From the NCBI GenBank assembly GCA_023441905.1, contig JAEZNC010000036.1:1-6522 (forward strand): a stretch of 6,522 bases of DNA, read 5' to 3'. Positions 6,448 to 6,522 of the stretch are shown here, one piece after another. The translations under genes and the position numbers were made by a program. The DNA comes from Bacillota bacterium (GTDB taxonomy: Bacteria; Bacillota; Clostridia; Christensenellales; SZUA-584). Within the stretch, counting starts at the first letter, position 1; the number at the start of each line of letters is the position of its first letter. The notes under the pieces were generated by a model, which had not been told where the DNA came from, did no database searches, and saw only the letters and a list, made by a program, of their open reading frames with translations.

Positions 6448-6453
6448 CCTTCC
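6448..6453 (-). promoter_or_regulatory. Ribosome binding site supporting the rnpA TTG start
   Basis: GGAAGG on the minus strand lies 5 bases before the TTG at 6442. An ATG at 6455 overlaps the site but is out of frame with RnpA. Confidence 0.7.
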
Positions 6454-6482
6454 ATTCGTACGGCCATTAAACTTTGGTACCG

Positions 6483-6509
6483 AAAAAAATTGCCGAAATA
6501 TTCTCGGCA
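6483..6509 (-). terminator. Intrinsic terminator or attenuator upstream of rnpA
   Basis: On the minus strand, TGCCGA pairs with TCGGCA (6 bp, extendable by a G-U and an A-U pair). The stem is followed by one A and seven T (6489-6483). It is a fair intrinsic terminator with a moderately stable stem. Its position 40 bases before rnpA suggests it ends an upstream gene while letting some polymerase through. A TAA at 6520-6518 precedes it by 8 bases and could be the stop of that gene, but only two bases of the preceding codon are in the window. Confidence 0.75.
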
Positions 6510-6522
6510 TCCAGCAATTATG

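Overview
The window looks like ordinary chromosomal DNA from a Gram-positive bacterium of the Firmicutes, most likely class Clostridia. The evidence is the conserved order rnpA-yidD-yidC-jag on the minus strand, a YidC without a lipoprotein cysteine or the large N-terminal periplasmic domain of Gram-negative YidC, GGAGG-type ribosome binding sites, a PepF oligopeptidase and a DnaC-like helicase loader. Base composition is fairly balanced (about half GC by eye). Genus and species cannot be assigned from this sequence.

Left half (plus strand). The window opens inside the 3' end of a DnaC/IstB-type ATPase gene (to 191). A full pepF (245-2026) follows, then a sugar phosphate isomerase/epimerase-like TIM-barrel gene (2107-2895). 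The isomerase-like gene has its own -10 box and SD, and a strong intrinsic terminator (2910-2934) closes the unit. About 230 bases of AT-rich DNA without a convincing gene then separate the two convergent transcription units.

Right half (minus strand). Reading right to left, a terminator hairpin (6483-6509) lies just before rnpA (6442-6104). rnpA overlaps yidD by 4 bases (ATGA), yidC starts after a 31-base gap from an unavoidable TTG codon, and yidC overlaps jag by one base (TGATG). An intrinsic terminator with a GAAA tetraloop (3960-3982) ends the operon 9 bases after jag. A separate SDR oxidoreductase gene (3889-3167) lies where mnmE is often found.

How the genes work together. RnpA is the protein subunit of RNase P (tRNA 5' maturation). 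YidD and YidC serve membrane protein insertion, and Jag (KhpB-type, KH plus R3H) is an RNA-binding partner encoded next to the insertase. The block is usually found near rpmH-dnaA and the replication origin. PepF is a cytoplasmic oligopeptidase; the TIM-barrel protein and the SDR are general metabolic enzymes with unknown substrates.

I found no CRISPR array, mobile element, tRNA, rRNA or recognisable new system. The points worth a second look are modest: an Arg/Asp repeat linker in Jag encoded by an 18-bp tandem repeat, a long extracytoplasmic loop in YidC, two TTG starts in one operon, a terminator placed between rnpA and whatever lies upstream, and an operon that stops at jag.
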